From: Petaurus breviceps papuanus
Lineage: Eukaryota; Chordata; Mammalia; Diprotodontia; Petauridae
Direction: 5' to 3'
NCBI GenBank assembly: GCA_028583685.1
Contig: JAMXIF010000220.1
Coordinates: forward strand, 40,550,297 to 40,614,296
DNA: 64,000 bases
The translations under genes were made by a program, and so were the position numbers. Of this stretch, positions 46,636 through 56,599 are shown piece after piece. The stretch's first letter is position 1. Each line of letters starts with the position of its first letter. Below the pieces are notes generated by a model. It did not search any database and was not told the DNA's origin. It saw only the letters and a program-made list of their open reading frames with translations.

Positions 46636-48084
46636 ATCCATCTCTAAAGGAAAGAAATTAGTAATGCTCTAGAGGCTTGAGTTTGCTAATAAATCTTGAA
46701 ATCTTTATCTGGCTGCCCTCAACTCTTCTCAGTTTTTTTTTCCATCCCTTTAGAATAGAGCAAATGGCAAATGGATAACAAAGAGCTAACAAACATTTTA
46801 ACAAAAGAAAACAAAAATTTTAAGCTATAAAATTCAAGTTTGAGGAGTCTTTTGTAACCTCTGTCAACTCTGACTCTGCTAATGGGTAGCTTAGATTTTT
46901 ATATTAGCTAAATTCCCTAAAGCCACTGAGGAGCTGCGAATGATGAAACAAAGGGTTACAGGAAGAGAGAATGGGGGTAGAGGGGGAGGAAAATGCAAGG
47001 AAAATGATACAAGGCACAGCAGGATATGAAAGAAAATCCCCGTTGGAACCTTTTGGAATGTTGTCTGTTTGGCAGCCAGAACCAGAAAATGACTTTATAA
47101 GGTTTTGACAGAAGAGTTGTACTGATGCCTCTAGAGGGAAGAGGGGTGGCAAAGGAAGGAAGCATGTTAGCAAGTACTGAGAATGGCTTGAAATGATTTT
47201 CAAAAAAAAAAAAAAAGCTGACACAAAAGCCTGTCTCACATGGGCCATTGATGCTTTAGCTCATAATCCGTTTTGTCCTGGTGATTTCTGAATAATAGGA
47301 GTTATTAGAATAATTTTCCACTTATCAATAACAATGGATGAATGGTATCCTTTACTCTTCGTTCTCATCTCTTAAAAATAGGCTCATTTTCTTGCTGTTA
47401 AAAAAACATGTTGCACATCATGGCAAGTGTTTAGAACTCTCTGAAAATCGACCAATTCAGTAGCACTTAAAATTGTGCCAATCTCTAATAATGCCTCTTA
47501 GGAAACAGGCCTGAGCAGACTATATAAAAAGACAATCTTTAGGGCAGGGGCAAAACATCTCTGCTTTCTTCTGGGCTTTTGTTGCCGATGTCTTCTCTCA
47601 AACCTAATAAAAAAGTAAAGAAACTGCTCATTTGACAAAAGAGCTAATGAGGAATGTGAACTTAGGTTTTAAATCAAAGCTCTTTCTCTCAAGAGCTTTT
47701 GGACCAAAAAAAAAACCCCAAATAAACCAAAAAAGCCCACAACAGTGATACATCTGTGATACAGTATTGAAACCTTCTGGATGTGATTAGAAAGTTGGCG
47801 AGCAGCACACATGCTCAGTTTCCTTAATACAACTATGTTAACATTAAGTAATTAGACTGCCCCATAAAATCTCTTCTCTTTAGTTTGCATCGTCATTGCA
47901 GGTTTGATGAGAACATTTTCCATGGAAACCTCCACTGTTGTTTTGCCAGTAGCTTTGGGCCTTTGAAAGAAACAGGTCCTTTATTTGAATCCCACCCAAG
48001 TGGATTATATGCATTAAGTTGCTATGGAAAGACTATTTTTGACTCTTGTAAACTGATAGGAGAGTTGGAGTACATTTACTTCAT
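46636..48084. other. No gene; one promoter-like TATA/AATAAA pair
   Basis: CTATATAAAAAG (about 47520) and CCTAATAAAAAAG (about 47605) are about 85 bp apart, as in an LTR R region, but no LTR ends or homology were recognised. The rest is unassigned. The purine-rich 46960-47170 generates overlapping minus-strand ORFs without motifs. Confidence 0.4.
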
Positions 48085-48345
48085 AATAATAACATCATTT
48101 ATATAGTATTTATTACATTCCAGTTGCTATGCAAAGTGCTTTGCAAATAGTACCTATTGCATTCCTCACAACAACCCTGGCAGGTAGTGATATTCCCATC
48201 ATACAACTGGGGAAACTGAGGAAAACAGAGGTTGTGACTTACCCAGGGTCACACAAGTAGTGTCTCAAGGTGAATTTGCACTCAGATCTTCCTGAGTTCA
48301 GACAGACCTATCATTCTATTCACTGTGCCACCTAGCTGTCTCATT
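48085..48345 (-). mobile_element. MIR/Mon-1-type CORE-SINE, near full length
   Basis: AACATCATTTATATAGTATT, GTGCTTTGCAAATAG, CACAACAACCCTGGCAGG, GGGGAAACTGAGG, TTACCCAGGGTCACACAAG and CTGTGCCACCTAGCTGTCT in order. Confidence 0.85.
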
Positions 48346-48549
48346 CTTGACAGGTAGAGATGGATTACAGCCATAAAATTTATAGAATGATGAATAATTA
48401 GAATTGAAAGTCATTTGGAAATCATCTAACGCAGAGATTCTTCAATTGAGATCCCTAAGCCTGTTTGATTAAAAATAACATATTTTGATAACTGCATTTT
48501 AATATAATGGGCTTCCTTTGAAACCTATATATTTTATGTATTTAAAATA

Positions 48550-50128
48550 TTAATAGCAGCATTTACCTAGTGCTTTAAAGTTTGAAAAGGATTTTGTAAA
48601 TATTTTCTTGTTTAATCTTCACAACAACCTTGAGAGGTAATTACTATTATGATTTTTTTTTTCGGGTGAAGGAATTCCATTTTATTGCTTTGGATATGTT
48701 ATTTTCTTCCTTCCCATTGCTTTGGTGGTGCACCATGAGAAAGGATGGCCAGTGTCTTTTTTTTCAAATGCTTTATTAAGTTCTGATTTACATCATTCAT
48801 TTTTGCCAGATTTTGAGTTACAAATTTTCTCCCCATTTTTCCCCTACCCACCACCCCAAAATAGCAGTCCCACAGTATATCCCCTCCTCCAATCTGCTCT
48901 CTCCCATATTTTCTCCCATACCCCTTTCGAATTTTCTAGTGGATCTCTATGCCCCAGTGCCTGTATATCTTATTTCCCAATTACATGTAAAATAGTATTA
49001 ATAATAATAATAATATATTTGAATATTTGATTTTAAAGCTTTGAATTCCAGATTCATTCCCTTCCTCCCTTGTCACCCACCCTTACTGGGAAGATAAGCA
49101 GTTCAGTATAGGTTGTACATGTGTGGCTAATGTAAAATAATAACATAGTAGATATATTGTAAAAGACTGACTGTATTTCCCTCCCTCCTATCCCACCTCG
49201 CACTTGTTCTATTCTCTACTTTGATCCTGTCCCTTTTCAAAAGTGGGTGCTTCCAAATTCCCTCCCCCCCAGCCTGCCCTCCATTCCATCATCCCCTCTC
49301 TCATCCCCTTCCCCCCTACTCTCCTGGAGGGTGAGACACACTATTTAGTATGTATTTCATTCTCTCCCCAAGCCAAATTCAATGGGAATAAGGTTGATCC
49401 ATTCCCTTTTGCCTTCCTATTCTTCCCCTCCATTGTATCCATTTTCCCTTGCCTCTTCTGTATGAGATAGTTTACCCCATTCTGTCTCTCCCCATCTCCT
49501 CTCATTATATTCCTCTCTCACCTCTTAATTTCACCTTTTAAGTATCATCCCTTCCTGTTAAATTGGTCCTGTGCCCACTATGTATATGTGTAAGTATATA
49601 TTCACACATTCACATATGTATTCATATGCCCATATACCCTCATATATAGACATATATATTTCTATTCCCTTCAACTACTGAGAAAAGTTTTATAAGTTAC
49701 AATTATTGTTTTTCCGTGTAGGAATGTTAAGAATTCAACTTTGATAAGTTCTTTATGATTTCTTTTCCTTGTTTACCTTCTCATGCTTCTTTTGCTTCTT
49801 GTATCTGAATGTCAAATTTTCTGTTCAACTCTGATTTTTTCATCAAGAATGCTTGAAAGTCCTCTATTCCACTGAATGACCATATCTTCCCCTGAAACAT
49901 GATACTCAGTTTTTCTGGGTAGGTGACTCTTGGTTTTAATCCCAGCTCCTTTGACCTCCAGTAATTACTATTATTAACACCATTTTATAGAAGAAAAAAT
50001 TGAGGCAAATGTAAGTTAAGTGACCAGCTGAGGGACACAAAGTTAATAAATATATGAGGCAGGATTTGAACTCAGATATTCCAGACTTCATGTCTAGCAC
50101 TCTTTCTATACTACTGCCTAATTGTCTG
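48550..50128 (-). mobile_element. CORE-SINE split by half-L1
   Basis: GCATTTACCTAGTGCTTTAA, CTTCACAACAACCTTGAGAG (to 48650) continue at 49962 with ACACCATTTTATAG, AAAAATTGAGGC and ATTTGAACTCAGATATTCC. The break carries the 13-bp duplication TAATTACTATTAT. Confidence 0.75.
48651..49961 (-). mobile_element. 5'-truncated half-L1 with 3' transduced segment
   Basis: Flanked by an exact 13-bp duplication TAATTACTATTAT (48638-48650 and 49962-49974). Read on the minus strand it carries the post-ORF1 region with a TA/CA tract and the family tail (AAAATTTGTAACTCAAAATC). Then come AATAAA (48777-48772), eight A (48764-48757), 94 bp of foreign sequence (48756-48663), a second AATAAA (48686-48681) and a terminal A10 (48662-48653). 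This is the structure expected of read-through past the element's own weak signal to a downstream one. Confidence 0.8.
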
Positions 50129-50285
50129 TTATTTTGAGGAAGGGGTCCCATTGTCTTTACCAGACTACCAAAAGAGATTATGACATAAAACATGTTAAGA
50201 AGCCCTGCTTTAGTCCAATCCCTTCATTTTTCACATGAAAGAGTAGAGACCCAAAGAGAGGAAGTGATTTGCCCAAAGCAAAAAA

Positions 50286-51012
50286 ATAACAAAACAAAAC
50301 AAAAAAAAAAACAACAAAAAACCCAAACCCAAGTTTTTTATAGTTACTTTCTCTGATTATTGTTTATATTTGGTTGATAAATTCTGAGCTCTTTCCATTG
50401 AGCCCTCTAGCTTATCTCAAAATTTTTGGTCCAATTAGATCACAAGCTACCATTTAAAAGGAATACATCCTCTCCAAAGTCTTCAAGGGCCTGGCCTTTG
50501 TCTGAGAAAAATCTTATACATGGTCCCAGATCTCTGCTTTCCTCAGTCTAGAATTGGACCCAATTTCCCTACAGGTCAGGAAGGGGTTTTGGAATAGCTG
50601 GGCCGTTTGCTCTTCATTCATGCTCTGTTCCATTGGAGGATGGCGACTGAGAAGAAGAGTGTGCTTTGGCATGGTGGCTGTGCCCCCAAATTCAAAAGAC
50701 TGGGGGGTATAGCAGTCATTGATTATCTCTTATTTTTAGTTTTCCTGGAAACCTCCAAACCTTTCAGGATATAGTAACCCATTCCTTATACTTAGAGACT
50801 TTAGTATTATCCAGAAAACTCCTAATATCAGGCAACTATAGAAAGACAAGCCTATTATTTAATTCAATTCTTTTCAATTCAACAAATATTTAGGAAATAT
50901 TTCTTACATGCCAGTCTTGTCTATTGTAAATACAAAGATATTTTTAAATAGTTACTGCATTCAAGGTGCTCGTATTATTCTCTGGCAGGGTTTAATTGTT
51001 TGTGTATCTATC
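50286..51012. other. No feature recognised
   Basis: Begins with an A/C-rich AACAAAAC stretch (50280-50330). Otherwise unique-looking, without supported coding content. Confidence 0.5.
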
Positions 51013-51155
51013 AAGGTGAAGCATATGGACCATTTCTCCACATAATATTTTTAAATGCATAAAATATGCAGAGTTACAAAGGAGACCATTTACATTGAAA
51101 TACATTCACCAAAATATTAAGAAGCAATTTTATGGGCCCCGTGTTAAGAACTCCT
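51013..51155 (+). mobile_element. Old hAT-type MITE fragment
   Basis: ATTTTTAAATGCATAAAATA, AGTTACAAAGGAGACCATTT, and a right terminus GTTAAGAACTCCTG. Same family as 499-655 and 48432-50207. Confidence 0.5.
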
Positions 51156-51164
51156 GTGGGAATA

Positions 51165-51410
51165 TAACATTTACACTGATGAGAAGGGAATAAGCATTTA
51201 TATAGCACCTACTATTTCCTAGGTGCTGTATTAAGCTCTTTTTACAAATGTGCATTTTGCATTTTTAACATTGGAGAAACTGAGGCAAGCAGTGGTTAAG
51301 TTATTTACCCAGAGTCATGCAGCTAATGTGTCTGAGGCTGGATTTTAACTAAAATCTTCCTGATTCTAAACCCAGTCCTCTATCCACTGTGCCTCCAGCT
51401 GTCTCTGATA
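51165..51410 (-). mobile_element. MIR/Mon-1-type CORE-SINE
   Basis: AAGCATTTATATAGCACCTA, TATTTCCTAGGTGCTGTATT, TTGGAGAAACTGAGGCAAG and TATCCACTGTGCCTCCAGCT in order. Confidence 0.8.
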
Positions 51411-51479
51411 AATTCAACATAATTTAAGATAGATTGGAACACTAATTGCTAGGGGGTAGGAATCTCTGTCCATTTTCCA

Positions 51480-51930
51480 CTCTGTGTTCCTATTTTCCAC
51501 CCTTGAACCTAGACCTGCACAGATGATGACCAGGAAGAACTAAGTTTTCTCAGCTCTGAACTCCCTGGGACCATGTACTCCAAACTGCACTAGAGTCATA
51601 TCCCTCCCTATCATTCATATAGAATGCAACCATCTTTCTCTATCTTCATTCCAACTCTTCCTCTCTCCCATTTCCAATCCCAGTTTAGAGAACTATAATC
51701 AAACCAGTAACAACATTGCCTCTTAAAAAGTCAAGAGAACAGATAGTTTGCTTATTCCATTTGTCATACTGGTAACTTCACATACCAAAAATGCCTTCCT
51801 TGGCCATCATTCCTCTAAATGTGTGTTGTCTCTTCTAGGACAATGCAAGATCCTTGAGGGCAGAGATGGTCTTCATTTCGCTCAGCACAGTGCTTGATGC
51901 ATCTTAGGGAATTAATAAGTGCTTTACTAC
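51480..51930 (+). mobile_element. L2 LINE 3' region
   Basis: AATGCCTTCCTTGGCCATC, GCAAGATCCTTGAGGGCAGA, CAGCACAGTGCTTGATGCAT and TAATAAGTGCTTTAC follow the L2 3' end. The first 200 bases are weak. Confidence 0.6.
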
Positions 51931-51998
51931 CCATCCATCCATCCATCCATTCATCCATCCATCCATCCATCCATCCATCCATCCATGTATCCATCTAT
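51930..51998. repeat. (CATC)n microsatellite
   Basis: About fifteen CATC units with a few TCAT/GTAT interruptions, directly following the L2 3' end, where such tetramer tails are common. Confidence 0.95.
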
Positions 51999-52011
51999 TC
52001 TTTCTTTCTTA

Positions 52012-52093
52012 GGAGGTGGCATTTGGATTGAGTCATGAAAAATGAGGGACGTTCTAAAAGAGAGGGAAGGAGAGTGCACATTCCACTTTGACT

Positions 52094-52128
<35 letters not shown>

Positions 52129-52340
52129 ATGGTGGAATGTTGAATTTAGGCAACAGCTAACAACTCAGTTTGGCTAGGATGTAAAGTGAATGAAACAGAG
52201 TGATTATGAAATGCATCAGTAAAGATAGTCTAGAACCTAATTGAAGAGGGCTTTAAATTTCAGTTTGTATTTTACTCAATGGTCATAGGAAACCACTGAG
52301 TAGATACAAGGAAATTTTGGAAACCATAAGCATTCCATAA
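52012..52340 (+). repeat. Old interspersed repeat with (AG)n insert
   Basis: AGGAGGTGGCATTTGGATTG, AATTGAAGAGGGCTTTAAAT and CATAGGAAACCACTGAGTAG match 61480-61830. A pure (AG)n tract sits at 52095-52123. Confidence 0.5.
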
Positions 52341-52369
52341 TGGATACTAAATTAGATTTATACAGGCTC

Positions 52370-52500
52370 ATAAGAGGTAGAGTTGGAAATAACTATGGAA
52401 ATATTTGAGTGCAATCCCTATATTTTATAGATGAGAAAACAGAGCCCCTAAGTGGTAAAGTGATTTACCCTAGGGCATATAAATAGGAAGTGACAAAGTC
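52370..52500 (-). mobile_element. MIR-like fragment
   Basis: AGAGTTGGAAATAACTATGG, TAGATGAGAAAACAGAGCC and AAAGTGATTTACCCTAGGGC. Positions 52501-52979 hold nothing I can name. Confidence 0.5.
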
Positions 52501-52979
52501 ATTTTCTAAGGTATTTAGGTAGAAATCACTTAACTGATTCTCTATATATAAATGCTGAAGAATGTGCCCCTGATCTCAGAGCAGCTGCCCTATGATTCTG
52601 GACTTAGAAGGCCTGGGAACATAGAGAAGTAGGAGAAAATAATTAAGATGGATCTCTCGTTATCTTTTCCATGGTCTCAGAACAGACTAGTTGACTAATT
52701 GAGGCAGTATAGCATGAAAGGAATAGGGCTAGACTTAGAATGAGGGTGTTTGAATCCCAGCTATGATCCAAAAGGAACTCCCTAGCCCTTGCTAATCTTA
52801 TATATAGTAGTACTTAATAAAATTCTCATTAATTAACAAAATGATGTTATCTACTACGTGGCAAAGCCATTACTGGGACTTTGTCCTAGGATACTGACAT
52901 GGTAGGGAAGAGAAATATTTTCTCTGAGAGATGGACTGATGCCCACCCCACCCAACAACCAGTCAGTTTACAACAAGCT

Positions 52980-53190
52980 GTTATTATGTATTTACTATGT
53001 GCCTGATATTATACCAATGTAAGAATACAAAAACCAAAGTGATATAGTCACATCCTAAAAAAGTTTACATTCTAACAGGAGAGACAATTTGCTTACATAT
53101 AAGCATATACTTACATATATAATGAAGTAGAGAGGAAAGCTATTAGTAGCTGAAGGGATCAGGAAAGGCTTCAGGTAGAAAGTGGTATAA
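52980..53190 (+). repeat. Old interspersed repeat (same family as 32270)
   Basis: GTATTTACTATGTGCCTGAT, AAAAAGTTTACATTCTAACA, and TCAGGAAAGGCTTCAGGTAG. Confidence 0.5.
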
Positions 53191-53379
53191 TTCTCAATAC
53201 CATCTCTCTTGGTCTTAGTCCATAACTCAGGAAAGATCCTTTGCCTTCCATGTTTCATCTGTCTTTTCCTTCTGCTCCTGGAGTCAGCTTTCTCATGGAT
53301 AAGTTTCTTTTGGAACTTCCATTTTGAGAAGTACCAGACCATCTTTCATTCTCTGGACTTCACCACCATTCTCTAACAA

Positions 53380-53840
53380 TTGTACCATCCCCAAACTCTC
53401 TTCCCTCCCTCTATCACCTCCCTTTTGTGTATTGCCCACATTAGAATGTAAGTCTCCTGAGGGCCTGTTCTTTTCCCTGTTTTTTTTTTTTTAAGCAAGC
53501 GGGGTTAAGTAACTTGCTCAAGGTTACATGGCCAGGGATTTGATCCAGGTCATCCCGACACTGGAGCCGGTGCTCTTACTCGCTGATCCACCTGGCCGCC
53601 CCTAAACAATTGGGGCTAAGTAACTTGCTCAAGGTTATACGGCCAGGTGTTTCTGGGTGGATGCTAAGTGTCTGAGCCCAGGATTCGATCACCAGGTCGT
53701 ACTGACACTGGAGCCGGTGCCTTTACTCGCTGTGCTACCTGGCTGCCCCTTTTCCCTGGTTTTTGCATCTTAGTGCTTCTCACAGTTACTGGCATTTGGT
53801 ATGAGGTTAATAAATCTTTGCTAACTTGTTGGCTTAATTG
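53380..53840 (+). mobile_element. L2 LINE 3' end split by dimeric SINE
   Basis: AGAATGTAAGTCTCCTGAGG before the insert, and GTTTTTGCATCTTAGTGCTT, AGGTTAATAAATCTTTGC after it, form one L2 tail. Confidence 0.65.
53480..53749 (-). mobile_element. Second tandem dimeric SINE
   Basis: 5' unit 53604-53749 (type A, GGTGTTTCTGGGTGG in reverse) and a 3' unit 53480-53603 that lacks about 35 bases of its middle. The junction reads TGTTTA|GGGG, equivalent to the one at 41053/41054. A single TTTTCCCTG duplication (53471-53479 and 53750-53758) brackets the pair, and poly(T) is only at the outer end. Confidence 0.85.
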
Positions 53841-54639
53841 GACCCATCTTTCCCCCCAGCACACACTTCTACCTCTGCCTCCTTCCAGGGGTTAGAGGGA
53901 ACCAATTTCCAGAATGTCCAGGTTTGAGAGAGCTGTCCCACCTCAGATGAATGCTTCAGATACTAGAGTTATATTTCTTTGGTCTAGGGTGAAATGGAGG
54001 GACACCCACATGTAACAAAACTGCTAATCCATGCTAGTCTCTTAGCATACTGACAGAAGTATTCTGACAACCCAAGTAAGTTACTGTGTTTTCCAAAGTT
54101 ATTCCACCTCCCACAGAACAGTTTAGGTCTTGGCAGAATCTGGGTCATTATGTAAATAATATCTTTCTGGACTTCCACTGAGATTTATTGTAAGTGTCGT
54201 TGAAAGCATTTTAGAATATTTATAGAGTAATTCTTCTCACCTTCAAATAAAAATCAAATTTATGACAGCTCATTTTTGGATGTAAAGCTGTCCTTTCTTT
54301 GACTGCTAAGATAAGACTTCCCATCAATTTTTAATCTTTTTACTCAGTGTTTCTTTATGTCTGTTTTAACAGCATATCACCAAATGGAACCATAAAATAA
54401 ATTTACCTCCTCCATTTTGAGTTCCAACAAAACTAGCATAGAATTTAGGTTTAAAATAGAAATGATAGCTTGTGAACACAAAATAAAGAAGAAGGGGGAG
54501 GGTGTAGTGGATCATGTTCAGAAATCAAGGGAAAATTAGTATGTTGCAGTGTCCCATTTGTATTTCTGTCTCATTGTTAGAATTATGATAGAGTTTGGAA
54601 ACTATAGGAAGCCTGTAATATGAAATGGCTGTAGTATAG
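53841..54639. other. No feature recognised
   Basis: AT-rich unique-looking DNA. A minus-strand 64-codon ORF at 53984-54178 has no motif. Confidence 0.5.
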
Positions 54640-54814
54640 TTAACAAATCCGGGACCAAGCCTCACATGACTGGATGTAGGATCCCTGGGTTCTTTCACTT
54701 ACTTGATATGTGACTTTGGGAAAGTTATTTGACTGCTCTGAATGTTTCCTTATTTCCTATAAGATGAGCAGTTTGGATTGGTTGACTTGTAAAGTGATCT
54801 CTTTTGGTGTTAAT

Positions 54815-54859
<45 letters not shown>

Positions 54860-55330
54860 CCTGTGTATGCCTCTGTGTCTAAGTACCGGAAAAAACAGTG
54901 GACTAGAAATAAAGGGACATGAGTTCTTGTCCCAATCTTTGATTTAACTTTCTGTGTTACCATGGGGAAGAGATAGTGTGAATCATTGCACAGAGAGCCA
55001 GCTTTGGGTTCAGACCTGCCTCTGATGAATACTAACAGTATGACCCTGGACAAGGCATTTAAGCTCTCACTGCCCCACTCCCACCCCAGTAACTTTCTAA
55101 GATTATAAATCACAGAGTAAGTATCAATCTATAGTACTTGCTTTCTCATTCCCCTATACCAATGAAATCACAGGTCTGGCTTTACCATCACACACAAACA
55201 CACTCAATGACTTTAGGCAGGTCACTTCTCTATAGACCAGCATTTCCCTTTCTATGTACTGGGGAATTTAAATTAGAGAAGCTAGAAGTTTCCTTCTAAC
55301 TCTTAATATTCTATAACTCTACTCAGTGGT
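54640..55330 (+). mobile_element. Three MIR-like SINE fragments around a (GT)n tract
   Basis: ATATGTGACTTTGGGAAAGT (about 54707), AGTATGACCCTGGACAAGGC (about 55037) and TGACTTTAGGCAGGTCACTT (about 55208) are three separate copies of the MIR conserved block in one orientation. The (GT)n tract is at 54817-54855. Confidence 0.6.
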
Positions 55331-55393
55331 TCAAAAGTACTGTGTACTAGATGAAACCACAAAATATAATTTCAGAAATATCCTGTACCCCTG

Positions 55394-56021
55394 TATGGGG
55401 TATGGGGACCCCAAATATCCCCTACCCAAGAAAAATTAAAAGTCAGAGATATCTTGAGGAAGGAACAGGAAGTTTATTCAGTTCTTGTGAGAAGTGGGTG
55501 TCCCTTCCACCAGTATGAACCAGCAGTATGAGATGTGTTACAAAAGACAGAATAAGAATTTATACCCTAATGCAGTCAAGCCCCTCCCCCCCTTCTCCCA
55601 TTGGCTGGGAGGCTCTCAGCACTGAGAAAATCTTTCCACAATGGTGAACAATAAAGAAGCCCACCACTATTCTCTATTGGCTGGGAGGTGGGACAGGAAA
55701 CCAGGGTACTGTTCATGTCCTTATATGGCAAATGCCAATGTGAAGAAGGGGAAGGGGCTGAGAGCTTAATGCTGATTGATAGCAAGGGAAAGGGGAAGAG
55801 TCCTAAACAATATGAACAATTCAAACCTTCATGTCCTCATGCTAAAGAGGGAGGGGAAAAAGTCTCAAGAAAAGGTAGAGATGGAAAACCCCTAAAGGGC
55901 CTAATGCTGATGTGGCAGTAGTGAAGAAGAGGGAAAGAAGGGGAAAAGAAGGGGGAAAGAATGGGGAAAAAAGGGAAAAGAAGGGGGAAGGAGGAAGCCA
56001 AAACTCTGGCCTGCTCCCACA
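55394..56021 (-). mobile_element. Solo LTR, gammaretrovirus-like organisation
   Basis: On the minus strand there are two CCAGCCAAT boxes (about 55680 and 55608), a TATAAATTC box (about 55562) and GAATAAACTTCC (about 55475) in correct order. A polypyrimidine-rich upstream segment covers 55915-55990. No internal region adjoins. The ends are approximate and no target duplication was found. A fossil. Confidence 0.55.
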
Positions 56022-56599
56022 AGAAACCTATGACCTGAGAAATTTTTCACCTTCCCCATTCACCCCTATGAACCTTCTTTCCCTAAACCTACAGAGATGC
56101 CAGAAACTCCACCATGGGACACTTATTCCTTGTAGTGCCTTTTAAAAATACAGACACTACCAAGAGCCTGAAGAAAGAGAGAGAGGCCATTGAAAAGAAG
56201 TGAGGGATATCTATTTTCCCATTAGTAAACCCTGAGCCAAATATGCATCAAGTTCACCCCTACCTAGTTATCTCCAAGATGCTTTTTTTTCTTTTTTTGT
56301 TTTTAATGAAATTAACTATTTCATTCCACATTTAAGCACCAATAAAGAGACTTTCCACATACAAAGCAGAACACAAAACATTACATGTTATATTTACATA
56401 TGTTTTATATTTCTATGTATAACATATATCACCATTTCAAAAAGGTATTGAATAAATTCATGATACTTTCAAAACTATCCTGCTGCTCTCAACTTCCTTT
56501 TGTTTTGTTTTGTGTATTCTCATAATCTTTTTTTCTCTTTTTTTTTGCATAACTACAGTTCCCCACCCACCCTACTTAAAAACTGAACACAAGACTTCA
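56022..56599. other. Unassigned; 3'-UTR-like A-tailed piece on minus strand
   Basis: 56285-56460 read in reverse resembles a 3' UTR ending TTTCATTAAAAACAAAAAAAG, perhaps a retroposed fragment. The remainder shows nothing recognisable. Confidence 0.3.

Larger units (their letters stand above)
48432..50207 (-). mobile_element. hAT-type MITE split by CORE-SINE
   Basis: The ends are inverted: CAGAGATTCTTCA at 48432, and TTAAGAAGCCCTG ending 50207. The left arm covers 48432-48549 and the right arm about 50129-50207. Same family as 499-655 and 51013-51155. A heavily decayed 8-bp duplication is possible (ATCTAACG and CTTTAGTC). Confidence 0.55.
48395..50285. mobile_element. Outer MIR-like SINE split by a nest
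   Basis: AGAATTGAAAGTCATTTGG and AATCATCTAA (to 48431) resume after the nest as TAGTCCAATCCCTTC, CAAAGAGAGGAAGTGATTTG (50210-50285). Joined in thought they give the standard MIR lead-in and core. Confidence 0.55.

Noticed and set aside
46904-47248. 114-codon minus-strand ORF with hydrophobic segments
   Set aside because: Comes from an A/G-rich strand that translates to Phe/Leu/Ser/Pro in reverse; no signal-peptide or splice pattern and a second overlapping frame looks the same.
47515-47612. TATA/AATAAA pair suggesting an LTR
   Set aside because: No ends, no target duplication and no recognised homology; kept only as a remark. The same applies to 16215-16300.
51930-51998. Regular short repeats reminiscent of an array
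   Set aside because: A simple (CATC)n microsatellite with no spacers; not CRISPR, and the genome is mammalian.
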